Below are positions 52,004 through 61,482 of a stretch of 64,000 nt of DNA, piece by piece (position 1 is the first letter of the stretch; the number at the start of each line of letters is the position of its first letter). A model generated the notes under the pieces. That model saw only the letters and a list, made by a program, of their open reading frames with translations, did not search any database and was not told the DNA's origin. This stretch comes from Zooshikella sp050749885 (GTDB lineage: Bacteria > Pseudomonadota > Gammaproteobacteria > Pseudomonadales > Zooshikellaceae), in contig NZ_JBOIUB010000009.1 of NCBI RefSeq assembly GCF_050749885.1, positions 124,001 through 188,000 of the forward strand, in the 5' to 3' direction. A program made the translations under genes and the position numbers.

Positions 52004-53146
52004 TTACATAAAGTTTTCTAGTAGTGTATTAAGGTATAGCAGTCCTTTTGGTGTTGCCTGTAATTGATTTGAAAATGGCATTAACAAAGATTGCTTTTGT
52101 GCAGAGTCTAATTGATTATAAATTGATTGCAATGACTCCCCTGTTCTGTCTAAAAAATAGTGACTTGGTACACCATTATTAAGTCGTAGAGTATTCATTA
52201 AGAATTCTAATGGGCGATCTTCTGGTAGAATATCTCGATGACCAGCCAAGTAATTTTTACTAAGGTCCAGGTAGTCTTTGGGCATTCTGGTTTTCCAGAA
52301 ACGATATATTTTATCTTTGTCTGGTAACGTTATTTTGCCATGTGCGCCAGCACCAATTCCCAGGTAGTCACCAAACTCCCAATAATTCATATTATGTTTA
52401 GAGCTATGCTTTTCTTTTGCATAAGCAGAAATCTCATACTGTTGAAAACCAGCTTTATGAAGCAGTTTCTGACCAGCTTGCTGGATTGCAAATAGACTAT
52501 CATCATCGGGTAATTTGGGCGGTTTAGAAAAGAAAACTGTATTGGGTTCTATTGTCAGTTGATACCAGGAAATATGCATAGGTGAGAAAGAAATTGCCTG
52601 GTTTAAATCAAAGAGTGCATCATCTATTGACTGTTTTGGTAAGCCAAACATTAGATCTATGTTAATATTGTGAAAACCTGCTTTTTTCGCCATATCGATA
52701 GCTCGCAGGGCTTCTTGAGAATTATGAATTCTACCCAAGCGTTGTAATTGTTGGGATTGAAAACTCTGCACGCCAATGGATAAGCGGTTAATACCTATTT
52801 GGTAATAGCCACTAAACTTGGCTTGCTCAAAGGTTCCTGGGTTTGCTTCAAGCGTAATTTCAATATCATCAGCAAAAGGTATTTTTTGCTGTATTTCTTT
52901 TAGTAAATAATTAAAACTTTTTGCTGAAAATAAACTAGGAGTTCCGCCTCCGATAAAAATACTTTGTAGTGAACGTCCTTGGACTAAGTGAAGATCAGCT
53001 GTTAAATCATCAATAAGCGCCTGACAGTATTCCCTTTCAGGGAGGCTATCCTGAGCTGTATGAGAGTTAAAGTCACAATATGGGCATTTTTTTATACACC
53101 AGGGTATGTGAATATATAAGCTTAGAGGCGGTAACTTTAATGACAT
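52004..53146 (-). CDS. hemW: HemW, radical SAM heme chaperone-like protein
   Basis: Encodes 380 residues. The radical SAM cysteines are Cys17, Cys21 and Cys24 (WCIKKCPYCDF), with GGGTPSLF, the substrate-side segment IGVQSFQSQQLQRLGR, the HNMNYWEFGDYLGIGAGAHGK region and the C-terminal HemN domain (RPLEFLMNTLRLNNG). It lacks the extra N-terminal Cys of true coproporphyrinogen dehydrogenase HemN, so HemW (heme insertion into respiratory enzymes) is the better name. It starts 10 nt after the rdgB stop in a compact operon. Confidence 0.92.
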   Translation of the reverse strand: MSLKLPPLSLYIHIPWCIKKCPYCDFNSHTAQDSLPEREYCQALIDDLTADLHLVQGRSLQSIFIGGGTPSLFSAKSFNYLLKEIQQKIPFADDIEITLEANPGTFEQAKFSGYYQIGINRLSIGVQSFQSQQLQRLGRIHNSQEALRAIDMAKKAGFHNINIDLMFGLPKQSIDDALFDLNQAISFSPMHISWYQLTIEPNTVFFSKPPKLPDDDSLFAIQQAGQKLLHKAGFQQYEISAYAKEKHSSKHNMNYWEFGDYLGIGAGAHGKITLPDKDKIYRFWKTRMPKDYLDLSKNYLAGHRDILPEDRPLEFLMNTLRLNNGVPSHYFLDRTGESLQSIYNQLDSAQKQSLLMPFSNQLQATPKGLLYLNTLLENFM

Positions 53147-53156
53147 AGTGAATTCA

Positions 53157-53759
53157 CTACTTTTTTAATTCACGTAATAGATAGGCCATTGCTTTGGCTC
53201 GGTGGCTGAGTTCATTCTTAATACCGGCAGGTAATTCAGCAGCAGAGCAGTGTTCAGTGGGTACAAAAAATAAAGGATCATAGCCAAACCCATGTTCACC
53301 ACGAGGTTCTTCTAAAATAAGTCCTTCCCAGGTTCCCTGACAAATTAAAGGGGTAGGGTCATCTGCATGTTTTAAGTAAACAAGAAGACATTGAAAGCGC
53401 GCTGTACGTTGCTGTGTTGGGATATTAGCGAGTTCACTGAGTAGCTTTTCAATATTTTCTGCATCTGAGGCTTGTTCACCTGCAAAACGAGCAGAGAAAA
53501 TGCCTGGAGCACCATCCAGAGCATCAACTTCTAAACCAGAATCATCAGCGATTGCTGGGAGCCCAGTAATGCGAGAAGCATGGCGTGCTTTGATGATGGC
53601 ATTTTCAACAAATGACAGGCCTGTCTCCGCAACCTCGGAAACCCCCATTTGATTTTGAGGAAGCATTTTTATATTTAGACTGCCAAGTAAATGCTGTAGC
53701 TCATTTAGCTTACCTTTATTATTACTGGCTAATACAACTTGTTGGATATCTCCAGGCAT
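53157..53759 (-). CDS. rdgB: XTP/dITP pyrophosphatase
   Basis: Encodes 200 residues, the family's normal length. Ham1/RdgB motifs: LASNNKGKLNEL (triphosphate binding), GLSFVENAIIKARHA, ADDSGLEVDALDGAPGIFSARFAGE in parts (metal-binding DD), GEHGFGYDPLFFVP and SHRAKA. It hydrolyses XTP, ITP and dITP to monophosphates and keeps deaminated purines out of nucleic acids, a function related to that of the endonuclease V gene at 40988. It lies 8 nt after the DUF4426 stop. Confidence 0.95.
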   Translation of the reverse strand: MPGDIQQVVLASNNKGKLNELQHLLGSLNIKMLPQNQMGVSEVAETGLSFVENAIIKARHASRITGLPAIADDSGLEVDALDGAPGIFSARFAGEQASDAENIEKLLSELANIPTQQRTARFQCLLVYLKHADDPTPLICQGTWEGLILEEPRGEHGFGYDPLFFVPTEHCSAAELPAGIKNELSHRAKAMAYLLRELKK

Positions 53760-53767
53760 AGGTCAGA

Positions 53768-54274
53768 TTAATCCTTATAAAACTTCTTGGTGAATTTAAT
53801 AGAGATTGGAGATGACTTTTCACTAGCGGTCACAGATATATTGAAGTGAAGAATTTCTTCATTGCTGTAAGGAAATGTAGCTAAGTAATAAATAGCTTTT
53901 TGTTCTTTTACTTCATTAAATGCTAATGTGCTTTTTTGTTGTAAAAGATTCACGGCTGAGCCTGAGACTTTTGCTGTTACAGCTTCAGACCCTGTATTTG
54001 TTTTGTGTTGTACGGAAATATTGATAACACCTGTTGTTCCACTTCTGGGTATATTGTAACGCTTTGCTATTTCTGGCTTAAGAAAGGTACTAGGAAAAGC
54101 ACTGTAGTGGGCAGTATAGTCGCCTTGTGTTTTGCTGTTAGTTTCTTCTGCGTAAGTGTTTGGTAAGTAGAAAAGCATCAAAACAACAATAGTAAACACT
54201 TGCAACAGCTTGTTGCTTACGGAGGAGTCCTGTGAATATAAATACGTTTTTGAAAAGTTAGATTGCTTGAACAT
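53768..54274 (-). CDS. DUF4426 exported protein
   Basis: Encodes 168 residues from ATG 54274, where GAGG lies about 6 nt upstream (the TTG at 54286 would overlap that site). A signal peptide or anchor (LLQVFTIVVLMLFYLPNTYA-EE) precedes a single beta domain (YTAHYSAFPSTFLKPEIAKRY, GVINISVQHK, YYLATFPYSNEEILHFNI) matching the DUF4426 family that sits between metW and rdgB in pseudomonads. Function unknown, probably periplasmic. Confidence 0.8.
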   Translation of the reverse strand: MFKQSNFSKTYLYSQDSSVSNKLLQVFTIVVLMLFYLPNTYAEETNSKTQGDYTAHYSAFPSTFLKPEIAKRYNIPRSGTTGVINISVQHKTNTGSEAVTAKVSGSAVNLLQQKSTLAFNEVKEQKAIYYLATFPYSNEEILHFNISVTASEKSSPISIKFTKKFYKD

Positions 54275-54596
54275 GGCCAACCTCAAGGTGTTAAGACAAG
54301 AATATTTTCAGTGTGCAGGTAAGGAAAACATTTTATAATTTGTTGATTTGTAATTTCAGCCAACATGAGTGGAACTGAATTGTTATACCAATACACTGTT
54401 TTCATTAGAGTGATTGTTATTGCTAATATATTTAGGTTTAATTCTACTTTATGACATAACAACAAGTTACTTTTCAATATCAATACTGTCCCCAAACAGC
54501 ATGCTACCTATTTAATGACTTTATAAGTAAGCGTATTCAAAAAGAAAGTATAGCTAGCATTAGGCTTCTCTTCTGTCATCTCGTTGAATGTTATGT
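54275..54596. other. gap between DUF4426 and metW
   Basis: About 320 bp, wider than expected inside this block. A minus-strand ORF here (54283-54495) has no ribosome site and low-complexity sequence, so I do not call it. The gap may carry a promoter for the DUF4426-rdgB-hemW part. Confidence 0.45.
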
Positions 54597-55190
54597 CTAA
54601 CTTCTTGCTAGGCGATAAATGGCGATTTCACCAAATACATTAGGTAAAACATGAAATAGCCAGTGTCCTTGGTGAGATTGGTCTACAACCGTCCTATTCA
54701 AAATTCGCAGACGTTTTGTTTGGCACAATTCTTCAAAGTCTTTGAAGGTACAGAAGTGAATATTGGGTGTGTCATACCACGTATAAGGCATAAACTTTGA
54801 GACCGGCATTCTGCCTCGCTGAGCAAGGTAAAGTCGGCAGCGCCAGTGCCCAAAGTTGGGGAATGTGACTATGCATTCATGACCGACACGCATCATTTCA
54901 TCAAGCACAAGGTGTGGGTAGTGAACAGCTTGTAGTGCTTGAGTCATTACAACAGTATCAAAGCTATTATCGGAAAAATTTGATAAGCCTTGGTCAAGGT
55001 CTTGCTGTATGACATTGACGCCTTTAGTCAGGCATTCGTTGATATAGATTTCATCTATTTCCAGGCCATATCCTTGTATGTCCTTGTGAGTCTGCAAGTG
55101 TTGAAGAAGTGTTCCGTCACCGCAGCCTAAGTCCAGTACTCGGCTATTAGGTGTAATCCAAGGCTCAATGATCGCAAAATCGGTACGCAT
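54597..55190 (-). CDS. metW: MetW, methionine biosynthesis methyltransferase-fold protein
   Basis: Encodes 197 residues with an SAM-binding motif (VLDLGCGDGTLL) and MetW-specific segments (GYGLEIDE, NVIQQDLDQGL, TFPNFGHWRCRLYL, PVSKFMPYTWYDTPNIHFCT). MetW acts together with MetX in homoserine acylation and is always its neighbour in this clade. Its ATG is 1 nt beyond the metX stop codon, so the two are translationally coupled. Confidence 0.93.
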   Translation of the reverse strand: MRTDFAIIEPWITPNSRVLDLGCGDGTLLQHLQTHKDIQGYGLEIDEIYINECLTKGVNVIQQDLDQGLSNFSDNSFDTVVMTQALQAVHYPHLVLDEMMRVGHECIVTFPNFGHWRCRLYLAQRGRMPVSKFMPYTWYDTPNIHFCTFKDFEELCQTKRLRILNRTVVDQSHQGHWLFHVLPNVFGEIAIYRLARS

Positions 55191-55191
55191 A

Positions 55192-56337
55192 TTATGCTAC
55201 TTCCCTAATGATACGTTTCATGTATGCGTGAAAAGCTTGTTTGTAACGGGCGATAGGTAATAGGAATGCATCATGGCCTTCTGGGGCATCAACTTCCAGA
55301 TAGCTGACATCTTTTTTAGCATTTAGCAGTGCATCTACAATTTCTTTAGAACGTTCAGGAGAGAACCGCCAATCTGTTGTGAAAGAGACCAGTAAATATT
55401 TGCATTGGGTATGGGCTAGTGCAGCGGTAAGGTCTCCATCAAATTCAGCGGCGGGGTCAAAGTAGTCTAATGCTTTTGTCATTAATAGGTAGCTATTAGC
55501 ATCAAAGCCTTCTGAAAAGACTTCACCTTGATAACGTAAATAACTTTCAACTTGAAAATCCACATCATAGTTGAAGTTCAGGTGCCCACTGCGCAGGTCT
55601 CGACCAAACTTACTCCGCATGGCGGCGTCTGAAAGGTAGGTGATATGGCCTACCATGCGCGCTAACATCAAGCCGCTTTTCGGGTATGTTGCGTTTTCAA
55701 GATAACGACCACCATGAAAATCTTCATCCTTCATAATGGCTTGGCGTGCAACTTCATTAAAGGCAATATTTTGGGCTGATAATTTTGGTGCTGAAGCGAT
55801 AATTAGCGCATACCGAAGCCGTTCAGGGTACGCCATACTCCACTGAAGCGCCTGCATTCCACCTAAACTACCACCAATAACCGCAGCCCACTGCTCAATA
55901 GCAAAGTGGTCTGCTAGTGCTGCTTGAGTATTTACCCAGTCAGTAACAGTTACAACAGGAAAGTCTGGGCCAAAAGGCTTGCTTGTTTCAGGGTTAATAG
56001 ATGTAGGTCCTGTGGAGCCATGGCAGCCACCTATATTATTTAGCGAGACCACAAATAACTCATTGGTATCAATAGGCTTACCTGGGCCTATGTAATTATC
56101 CCACCAACCAGGTTTTCGGTCTGACATTGAGTGATAGCCAGCGGCATGGTGGTGTCCACTCAGTGCATGACAAATAAGTACAGCATTGGTTTTTTGGGTA
56201 TTGAGGGTTCCATAGGTTTCTACTTTTAATTGGTAGCTATTCAGTATTCGTCCACAAACGAGTGTCAGTGGACTATCAAAAATAATCGTTTCGGGCGTAA
56301 CGAGGCCTACAGAATCGGCAGGAATTGTTTCTGGCAT
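55192..56337 (-). CDS. metX: homoserine O-acyltransferase MetX (probably succinyl type)
   Basis: Encodes 381 residues from ATG 56337 (PETIPADSVGLV); GTG 56373 would add a hydrophobic stretch absent from relatives. Alpha/beta-hydrolase with nucleophile elbow GGSLGGMQALQW, the LSGHHHAAGYH and NNIGGCHGSTGP segments, catalytic Asp in SFTTDWRFSP and His in APEGHDAFLLP. The first committed step of methionine synthesis from homoserine. Gammaproteobacterial MetX paired with MetW is often succinyl-CoA-dependent, as in Pseudomonas; I did not determine the specificity residues. First gene of the met block; a small hairpin lies upstream. Confidence 0.93.
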   Translation of the reverse strand: MPETIPADSVGLVTPETIIFDSPLTLVCGRILNSYQLKVETYGTLNTQKTNAVLICHALSGHHHAAGYHSMSDRKPGWWDNYIGPGKPIDTNELFVVSLNNIGGCHGSTGPTSINPETSKPFGPDFPVVTVTDWVNTQAALADHFAIEQWAAVIGGSLGGMQALQWSMAYPERLRYALIIASAPKLSAQNIAFNEVARQAIMKDEDFHGGRYLENATYPKSGLMLARMVGHITYLSDAAMRSKFGRDLRSGHLNFNYDVDFQVESYLRYQGEVFSEGFDANSYLLMTKALDYFDPAAEFDGDLTAALAHTQCKYLLVSFTTDWRFSPERSKEIVDALLNAKKDVSYLEVDAPEGHDAFLLPIARYKQAFHAYMKRIIREVA

Positions 56338-56379
56338 ATACTTCAAAAAACCAATAATGAGAGTAACAAGCACATGCTA

Positions 56380-56397
56380 TACCCTTCATGGAGGGTA
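56380..56397. promoter_or_regulatory. small palindrome upstream of metX
   Basis: TACCCT-TCATGG-AGGGTA, a 6-bp perfect inverted repeat about 45 bp before the metX start. It could be an operator or a weak stem; the arm resembles the TATACCCTTC sites at 22169 and 41730. Confidence 0.3.
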
Positions 56398-56611
56398 CAC
56401 TTTCAGTTAGCGAATGTTGTTCGTATATCACAGCATATCATCAACTGAAACAATACCATAGCGGTTGAAAGCCTATGGCACAACAAGCAAGTTAATACTA
56501 TATCAGCTAAGCGTCAGATCAGTTAAAAGGCAGGAAAGGTAGGCCATGAGCTTTGTTAAGGTTTGACTATTTACACTATGGCCTGAGGAAGTACTTTTGT
56601 AGTGGTGGATA

Positions 56612-58567
56612 TTAAAATGGCATATTGCCATTAAAATCTGTATTACCTGTTGGTGATAAGTCACTGCCCATAAAAGTATCTGCAACAGCAAGTTGTTTCT
56701 CTCGATCATTAATAAATAGACCCAACTTCTCTGCACGCCATTGCTGACCAGTATCAATCATAAGGTTTTTCAGTTGCACCATTTGCTGTTCAATCAGCTG
56801 TTTTTGTTCCAGGGTGTGCTGAGTCAGGGGTAACAAAACATCTTCGTCCCAATAAAGTACTTCTTTTTGTAGGGCGTTAAGTACTTTCTTTGTATTCAAT
56901 AACAGTGCATTGAAAAAGCGTTGAACGGTTAACCCATCTTTAGTGATGTAATCCTTTAACTGGAGATTAATGCCTTCTGCACGACTCTGTAACGCTCTTA
57001 ACTGACGAATAAAGCGATTGAGGTCGAATTGAGGAGGCTTAAAGGCTTCTGTATTTGTATTATTATCATGATTTCCATGCTTTCTATAAAGTGAGGCTGC
57101 AAGCTTATTTGCCATGCCAACCTCCATTTGCAGAGAGCTTAAATCAAGGTAAATCATTCTAAAGAATTCAGAGATGCCTTGAGCAAGGCTGGCACCAGGT
57201 TGCCAGTTATTAGCTAGGTCCGGCTTTATTTTAAACAGGAATTGCTCAAACTGTTTTGTTTCAGCCGCTGCCTGCAAAAGTTCAGACTGTCTGGCTAGCA
57301 TCCGTCGATTTGAGCGTAATGTCAGTAATCGTTTATGGAAAAGGTCGTGTTCTTGCCGTGTTTGCTGGTTAAATGAATCAATAATGGCTTGGTTATTATG
57401 ATCGTTACTGATTTTTTGTTGTTGTTCCCGTAGCTCATTGTGACGCTCAACCATACTATTTCGGCTGTTATGCATCAGATCGAGTGTACCCCGTAGAACA
57501 TTCTGGTTTAGTAAGCTTTCCTTATGCTGACTAATTGCGTTGGAAATTTCTTCTTCCAAAGACTGAATGCGGCTTCGTTCCAAAAAGCGAGTATTACTTT
57601 TGGTTTTACCTAAGATTGCATGCTTGGCTGAAACCGGGAGTATTCGTGCAGCCTCAAGTGACAATTTTTTAGCCACTGTACGACAACGGTGGTCAATGGT
57701 TAAATTAGTGAACCGTTCACCTTCTAGTTCATCCCACAGTAAATCTATTTTGTTTAGAACGGGAATGAGTGATTTATCAGTCTCATCCAGAAATGTTCGT
57801 ATATGTTGACGCCACAGTGTTAAGTCACCCAGCCCTACACCATTATCTGCACTGACTACAAAACAAATAGCTTGTGCGGTATTTAGAATATTTAGGGCTA
57901 CTTCTGGCTCATTACCATAAGCATCTAAGCTGGGCATATCAAAGATTCGAATGCCATGACGAAGAAGGGGGTGATCAAAGTTAATGACAGCATAACGCCA
58001 GCTAGGAATAAATACGGTTCCAGGTTTGGCTTCATTGGTTTCGAGTGCTCCAGGGGAAAAGCCTAATGCGATAGCTTCTTCCACTGAGACTTGCTTTGTC
58101 CGCGAAACTTCATTGAAGGCTTTTGTTAAATCTTCAGTGTTATTTGAGCGGAGGGTAATCGTCGTCCAGTGACTGAGCACAGCCTGGTAGTATTCTATTG
58201 GTTGGTCACTTTTACGGGTTTCGATTGGAAGTAGTCGAATAGCTGGTTCTAATGCTGGGTCAAAGGTTAGCTCTGTGGGACACATAGTCGTACGACCTAC
58301 CTCACTGGGCAGTAGTCGTTGTCCATACGTGGCAAAAAATAACGCATTGACCAGCTCTGTTTTCCCTCGGGAGTTTTCACCCGTGAAAACCAACCCTATT
58401 CGATCTTCATTGAGCAGCCGAGTGGTTCGAGAAATACGCTGCTCTAATTCTTGGTTATCAAGTTTATTATTTTTTAACCAAGCATTATAACGGGCTAGCT
58501 GATTTTTGAGGTCAAGCTTCCATTGAATATAGTTTTCTATTTGGCATACTAGCTGGCCACGACTCAT
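56612..58567 (-). CDS. dynamin-like GTPase
   Basis: Encodes 651 residues. An N-terminal helical part is followed by the GTPase domain: P-loop GENSRGKTELVN (about residue 63), the switch threonines in GRTTMCP, a G3-like DMPSLDAYG and G4 NKIDLLWDE, then SAKHA. After about residue 340 the protein is helical with long coiled-coil stretches (MVERHNELREQQQKI, SRAEGINLQLKDY, LTQHTLEQKQLIEQQ), as in the bundle and stalk regions of bacterial dynamin-like proteins. These remodel or protect membranes; no transmembrane segment is visible. It sits alone between metX and yggT, where pseudomonads have no such gene as far as I recall. The family is clear, the cellular role is not. Confidence 0.85.
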   Translation of the reverse strand: MSRGQLVCQIENYIQWKLDLKNQLARYNAWLKNNKLDNQELEQRISRTTRLLNEDRIGLVFTGENSRGKTELVNALFFATYGQRLLPSEVGRTTMCPTELTFDPALEPAIRLLPIETRKSDQPIEYYQAVLSHWTTITLRSNNTEDLTKAFNEVSRTKQVSVEEAIALGFSPGALETNEAKPGTVFIPSWRYAVINFDHPLLRHGIRIFDMPSLDAYGNEPEVALNILNTAQAICFVVSADNGVGLGDLTLWRQHIRTFLDETDKSLIPVLNKIDLLWDELEGERFTNLTIDHRCRTVAKKLSLEAARILPVSAKHAILGKTKSNTRFLERSRIQSLEEEISNAISQHKESLLNQNVLRGTLDLMHNSRNSMVERHNELREQQQKISNDHNNQAIIDSFNQQTRQEHDLFHKRLLTLRSNRRMLARQSELLQAAAETKQFEQFLFKIKPDLANNWQPGASLAQGISEFFRMIYLDLSSLQMEVGMANKLAASLYRKHGNHDNNTNTEAFKPPQFDLNRFIRQLRALQSRAEGINLQLKDYITKDGLTVQRFFNALLLNTKKVLNALQKEVLYWDEDVLLPLTQHTLEQKQLIEQQMVQLKNLMIDTGQQWRAEKLGLFINDREKQLAVADTFMGSDLSPTGNTDFNGNMPF

Positions 58568-58949
58568 CGATGACTACCTTCTTATCCTGTTGCCGCTGCC
58601 TTACATCCAAGCAAAGAGATTCCCGCCATTTTCAGGCATGTCATATCAATTAAACGAAGCGGAAGCGAATTGGTCAATGTAAGTAAGAGGGGAATGTGAC
58701 GAGCTGCGCAAAACTGTCAAATAATTGACATTTAATCTTATATTTTAAGTCACTTGTAGTGTTTTCTAATAAAAATACTCAATCAATATAGAAGAAATGC
58801 ATGGCAGCTTTTTTGAGTAACAGGGTAATTCATAGTACAAGTGTCTTGCATATTTATTGAGTAGTCTTGCGAGGATGTGCTTCATCCATTTAATAAAAAA
58901 GCGCTTGTATAAGCGCTTATGGAAAAAAAGATCGTGCTAACCGTTGTGA
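58568..58949. other. intergenic gap left of yggT
   Basis: About 380 bp with no gene: the promoter region of the dynamin-like gene on the left and, at 58893-58920, the terminator of the yggS-proC-yggT unit. Confidence 0.55.
58893..58920 (-). terminator. intrinsic terminator of the yggS-proC-yggT operon
   Basis: AAGCGCTT-GTAT-AAGCGCTT is a perfect 8-bp stem with a 4-nt loop (58899-58918), followed on the minus strand by six U residues (58895-58900). It lies 32 bases beyond the yggT stop. Confidence 0.8.
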
Positions 58950-59567
58950 TTAGTGAAGAGGCATTACTACACTGCGGATACTTAAAGATAGAACTTCGCT
59001 GTTGATACTTGCCAGGCTGACCAATAATCCTTGCTCAACAAAGAAAATGATAAAAATAACCACCATAACTGAAAAGTCGAGTCCGCCTAATGGTGGTATT
59101 ACTCTTCTCACTATGCGTGTTACAGGTTCGGTAATTTGTTGGAGAATAATCAAGGCAGGGTTGTAGCTTCCTGGTGCAACCCAACTTGCTATCGCAATAA
59201 TAATAAGTGCAAAAAAATAAAATTTAAGAACAGCGGCTAATAAACATAGAAAGGCAGTAAATATTACTGCAAAAACACTTAAATCTGTGGGGGAAATCCC
59301 ATCAAAAGCAGCAATGATATACAACAGAAGTATTTGAATAATAAAAGCCAAGGCCAAACTCGCAGTATCAATCCCCCCCACACTAGGAACAATGCGGCGC
59401 AAAGGTACTAAAAGAGGATTCGTCGCTTTAACAATAAATTGTGAAATAGGGTTGTAAAAGTCAGCGCGCACAAGCTGCAATAAAAGGCGAAGCAGAACCG
59501 CTAAAATATAGAGTCCTACTACAGTCTGTAAGATGTAATTAAGTGAGCTGAGTATAGGCGAATGCAT
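58950..59567 (-). CDS. yggT: YggT family membrane protein
   Basis: Encodes 205 residues with the YGGT domain present twice: FYNPISQFIVKATNPLLVPLRR with PSVGGIDTASL, and SYNPALIILQQITEPVTRIV with PPLGGLDFSVM. Each half has two membrane helices. The family is linked to osmotic stress tolerance and membrane function without a defined activity. It follows proC by 119 nt and precedes the terminator at 58893. Confidence 0.9.
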   Translation of the reverse strand: MHSPILSSLNYILQTVVGLYILAVLLRLLLQLVRADFYNPISQFIVKATNPLLVPLRRIVPSVGGIDTASLALAFIIQILLLYIIAAFDGISPTDLSVFAVIFTAFLCLLAAVLKFYFFALIIIAIASWVAPGSYNPALIILQQITEPVTRIVRRVIPPLGGLDFSVMVVIFIIFFVEQGLLVSLASINSEVLSLSIRSVVMPLH

Positions 59568-59686
59568 AGATTTATTAATCCTTGCTGATTTCTGGAGCGC
59601 ATATTCTTGTTAGGTCAGCTTTTTACCATGTTGTGTCACTGTTATCTGTTGACGGCTGACCTTTAGTGATTAATCAAATAAGGATG

Positions 59687-60529
59687 TTAGCCTTTATTTT
59701 CAATAGTTGTGTTACTTAGCCTACTAAGTTCTTGTGCGCGTTGTTTTGCGGCAGTTGTTGCGTTATTGACCAACTGTCGAAGGTTATTTTGTTCAAACAC
59801 ACTCAATGCCTGAGCTGTGGTTCCTCCAGGCGAAGTAACGTTTTGTCGTAAAGAGGCTATTTCCTGATCACTTTCAATGGCCATTAAGGCTGCGCCTTTG
59901 GCTGTTTGCATAACCAATTGCTTTGCTATCTCAGGAGCGAGTCCATGTTGAATAGCTGCCTCAATAAGAGACTCCATAAACAGGAAAAAATAAGCGGGAC
60001 CGCTGCCTGAAATGGCCGTTATTGTATCAAGCGTATTTTCATCCTCTACCCAGCAAGTGGTGCCTACAGCGTTGAATATTGACTCACAGTAAGCTTTTTG
60101 TTCCTCAGACACGCTGTCATTAGCATACAGTCCTGTTGCTCCACACCCAATCATTGCTGGCGTATTAGGCATTGCTCTAATAATGGGGAGCTCAGTAATA
60201 AAATGTTGTTGAATGAATGATGAGGTAATACCTGCGGCAATGGATAAAAACAGCGTTTTATCTAAAGAGGGTTGGTTACTTAAGCCATTGAGTACATCTG
60301 ACATCACTTGAGGCTTAACAGCCAAGATGACGATATCGGCATGCTTCGCTGCTTCATTGTTATCGCTACTGGTGTTGATACCCAAGTTTGTTGCAAGAGA
60401 TGTTAACGCTTCCTGTTTAGTATCTGTAGCCCAGATTAAGTTAGGTGAATAACCTTGTGTTAATAACCCGTTAATGATGCTTTTAGCCATATTGCCTGCA
60501 CCAATAAAAGCAAGCGTTGGTTTGTGCAT
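59687..60529 (-). CDS. proC: pyrroline-5-carboxylate reductase
   Basis: Encodes 280 residues. Rossmann motif FIGAGNMAKSIINGLL, the VILAVKPQVM and RAMPNTPAMIGCGATG segments, and the C-terminal signature ISGSGPAYFFLFMESLIEA with TSPGGTTAQALSVF. It reduces 1-pyrroline-5-carboxylate to L-proline with NAD(P)H, the last step of proline synthesis. It starts 34 nt after yggS. Confidence 0.96.
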   Translation of the reverse strand: MHKPTLAFIGAGNMAKSIINGLLTQGYSPNLIWATDTKQEALTSLATNLGINTSSDNNEAAKHADIVILAVKPQVMSDVLNGLSNQPSLDKTLFLSIAAGITSSFIQQHFITELPIIRAMPNTPAMIGCGATGLYANDSVSEEQKAYCESIFNAVGTTCWVEDENTLDTITAISGSGPAYFFLFMESLIEAAIQHGLAPEIAKQLVMQTAKGAALMAIESDQEIASLRQNVTSPGGTTAQALSVFEQNNLRQLVNNATTAAKQRAQELSRLSNTTIENKG

Positions 60530-60563
60530 AAGAACTCCTTTTTGGTTACTTGTTGCAGGCTAG

Positions 60564-61250
60564 TTATTTTCTGGCGCCAAATAGGGCTGTACCAATTCGT
60601 ACAATTGTGGCTCCCTCTTTTATCGCTACTTCCATATCATTGCTCATCCCCATGGATAATGTATCGAGTTTTGCTTCAGGGAATGTGTGTTGAAGGTGTT
60701 TTAACGCTTGAGCCAGTCGATGAAACTGTTGCTGTTGAACTGTTGGGTCTGATGTGGCTAAGGGTATTGCCATGAGTCCACGTAAAGACAAATTAGACAG
60801 TTGTAGTATTTCAGCCGCTAAAGGCTCCAGCTGGTCGAGTAAAACCCCTGACTTAGATGGTTCTTCACTAATATTTACTTGAATACATATATTAAGTGGG
60901 GACATACCCGAGCGGGCATTATTTAAGCGTTGTGCTATTTTTAAACGATCTACACTGTGTACCCAAGAAAAATGTTGAGCAATGGTTTTGGTTTTATTGG
61001 ACTGAATAGGACCAATGAAATGCCAACTAATATTTAGGTGAGAAAGTTTACTTATTTTGAACAGGGCTTCCTGTAAATAATTTTCACCAAACAATGTCTG
61101 GCCTGCCGCATAGGCTTCTTCCAGTGACTCAAGAGGCTGGTTTTTACTAACGGCTAATAGTTGTACAGCGTTTTCACTTCGCTCAGCCAGTTGCTGAGCC
61201 GTGCTTATTTGTTGGCGTAGGGCGTGTAGGTTATTAGCTATGTTTGACAT
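60564..61250 (-). CDS. yggS: YggS/PLPBP, PLP homeostasis protein
   Basis: Encodes 228 residues from ATG 61250 (SNIANNLHALRQQI), chosen because it matches the family start; ATG 61295 would add 15 residues. Motifs: LLAVSKNQ with the PLP lysine, FGENYLQEAL, WHFIGPIQSNKTK, and the phosphate-binding MGMSNDMEVAIKEGATIVRIGTALFG in parts. It binds pyridoxal phosphate without known catalysis and controls PLP pools. First gene of the yggS-proC-yggT operon, divergent from pilT. Confidence 0.94.
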   Translation of the reverse strand: MSNIANNLHALRQQISTAQQLAERSENAVQLLAVSKNQPLESLEEAYAAGQTLFGENYLQEALFKISKLSHLNISWHFIGPIQSNKTKTIAQHFSWVHSVDRLKIAQRLNNARSGMSPLNICIQVNISEEPSKSGVLLDQLEPLAAEILQLSNLSLRGLMAIPLATSDPTVQQQQFHRLAQALKHLQHTFPEAKLDTLSMGMSNDMEVAIKEGATIVRIGTALFGARK

Positions 61251-61482
61251 GGTAAACCACGATTCAGACTGCTTGGTAAGAGGATAATAAACCATGTCAT
61301 CTTAAATCAAAATGTTCACAAAGGCTTTCAGTTCAAAAAGAAGCCATACTTATCCTTGAAAAAAGTGTGTTATGGCGAGGCTGGTCTTAAGCTGGATAGC
61401 TAGCTGCACAGGTAGATTAGGGCTTTTGGAAAGACAGAGCTAAGCTGTAAAAAAAGAAGTTATAAATGTTTGGGGAACTCAA

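Noticed and set aside
54283..54495. 70-codon minus-strand ORF before DUF4426
   Set aside because: Overlaps the start of the DUF4426 gene, lacks a ribosome site and looks like translated AT-rich spacer.
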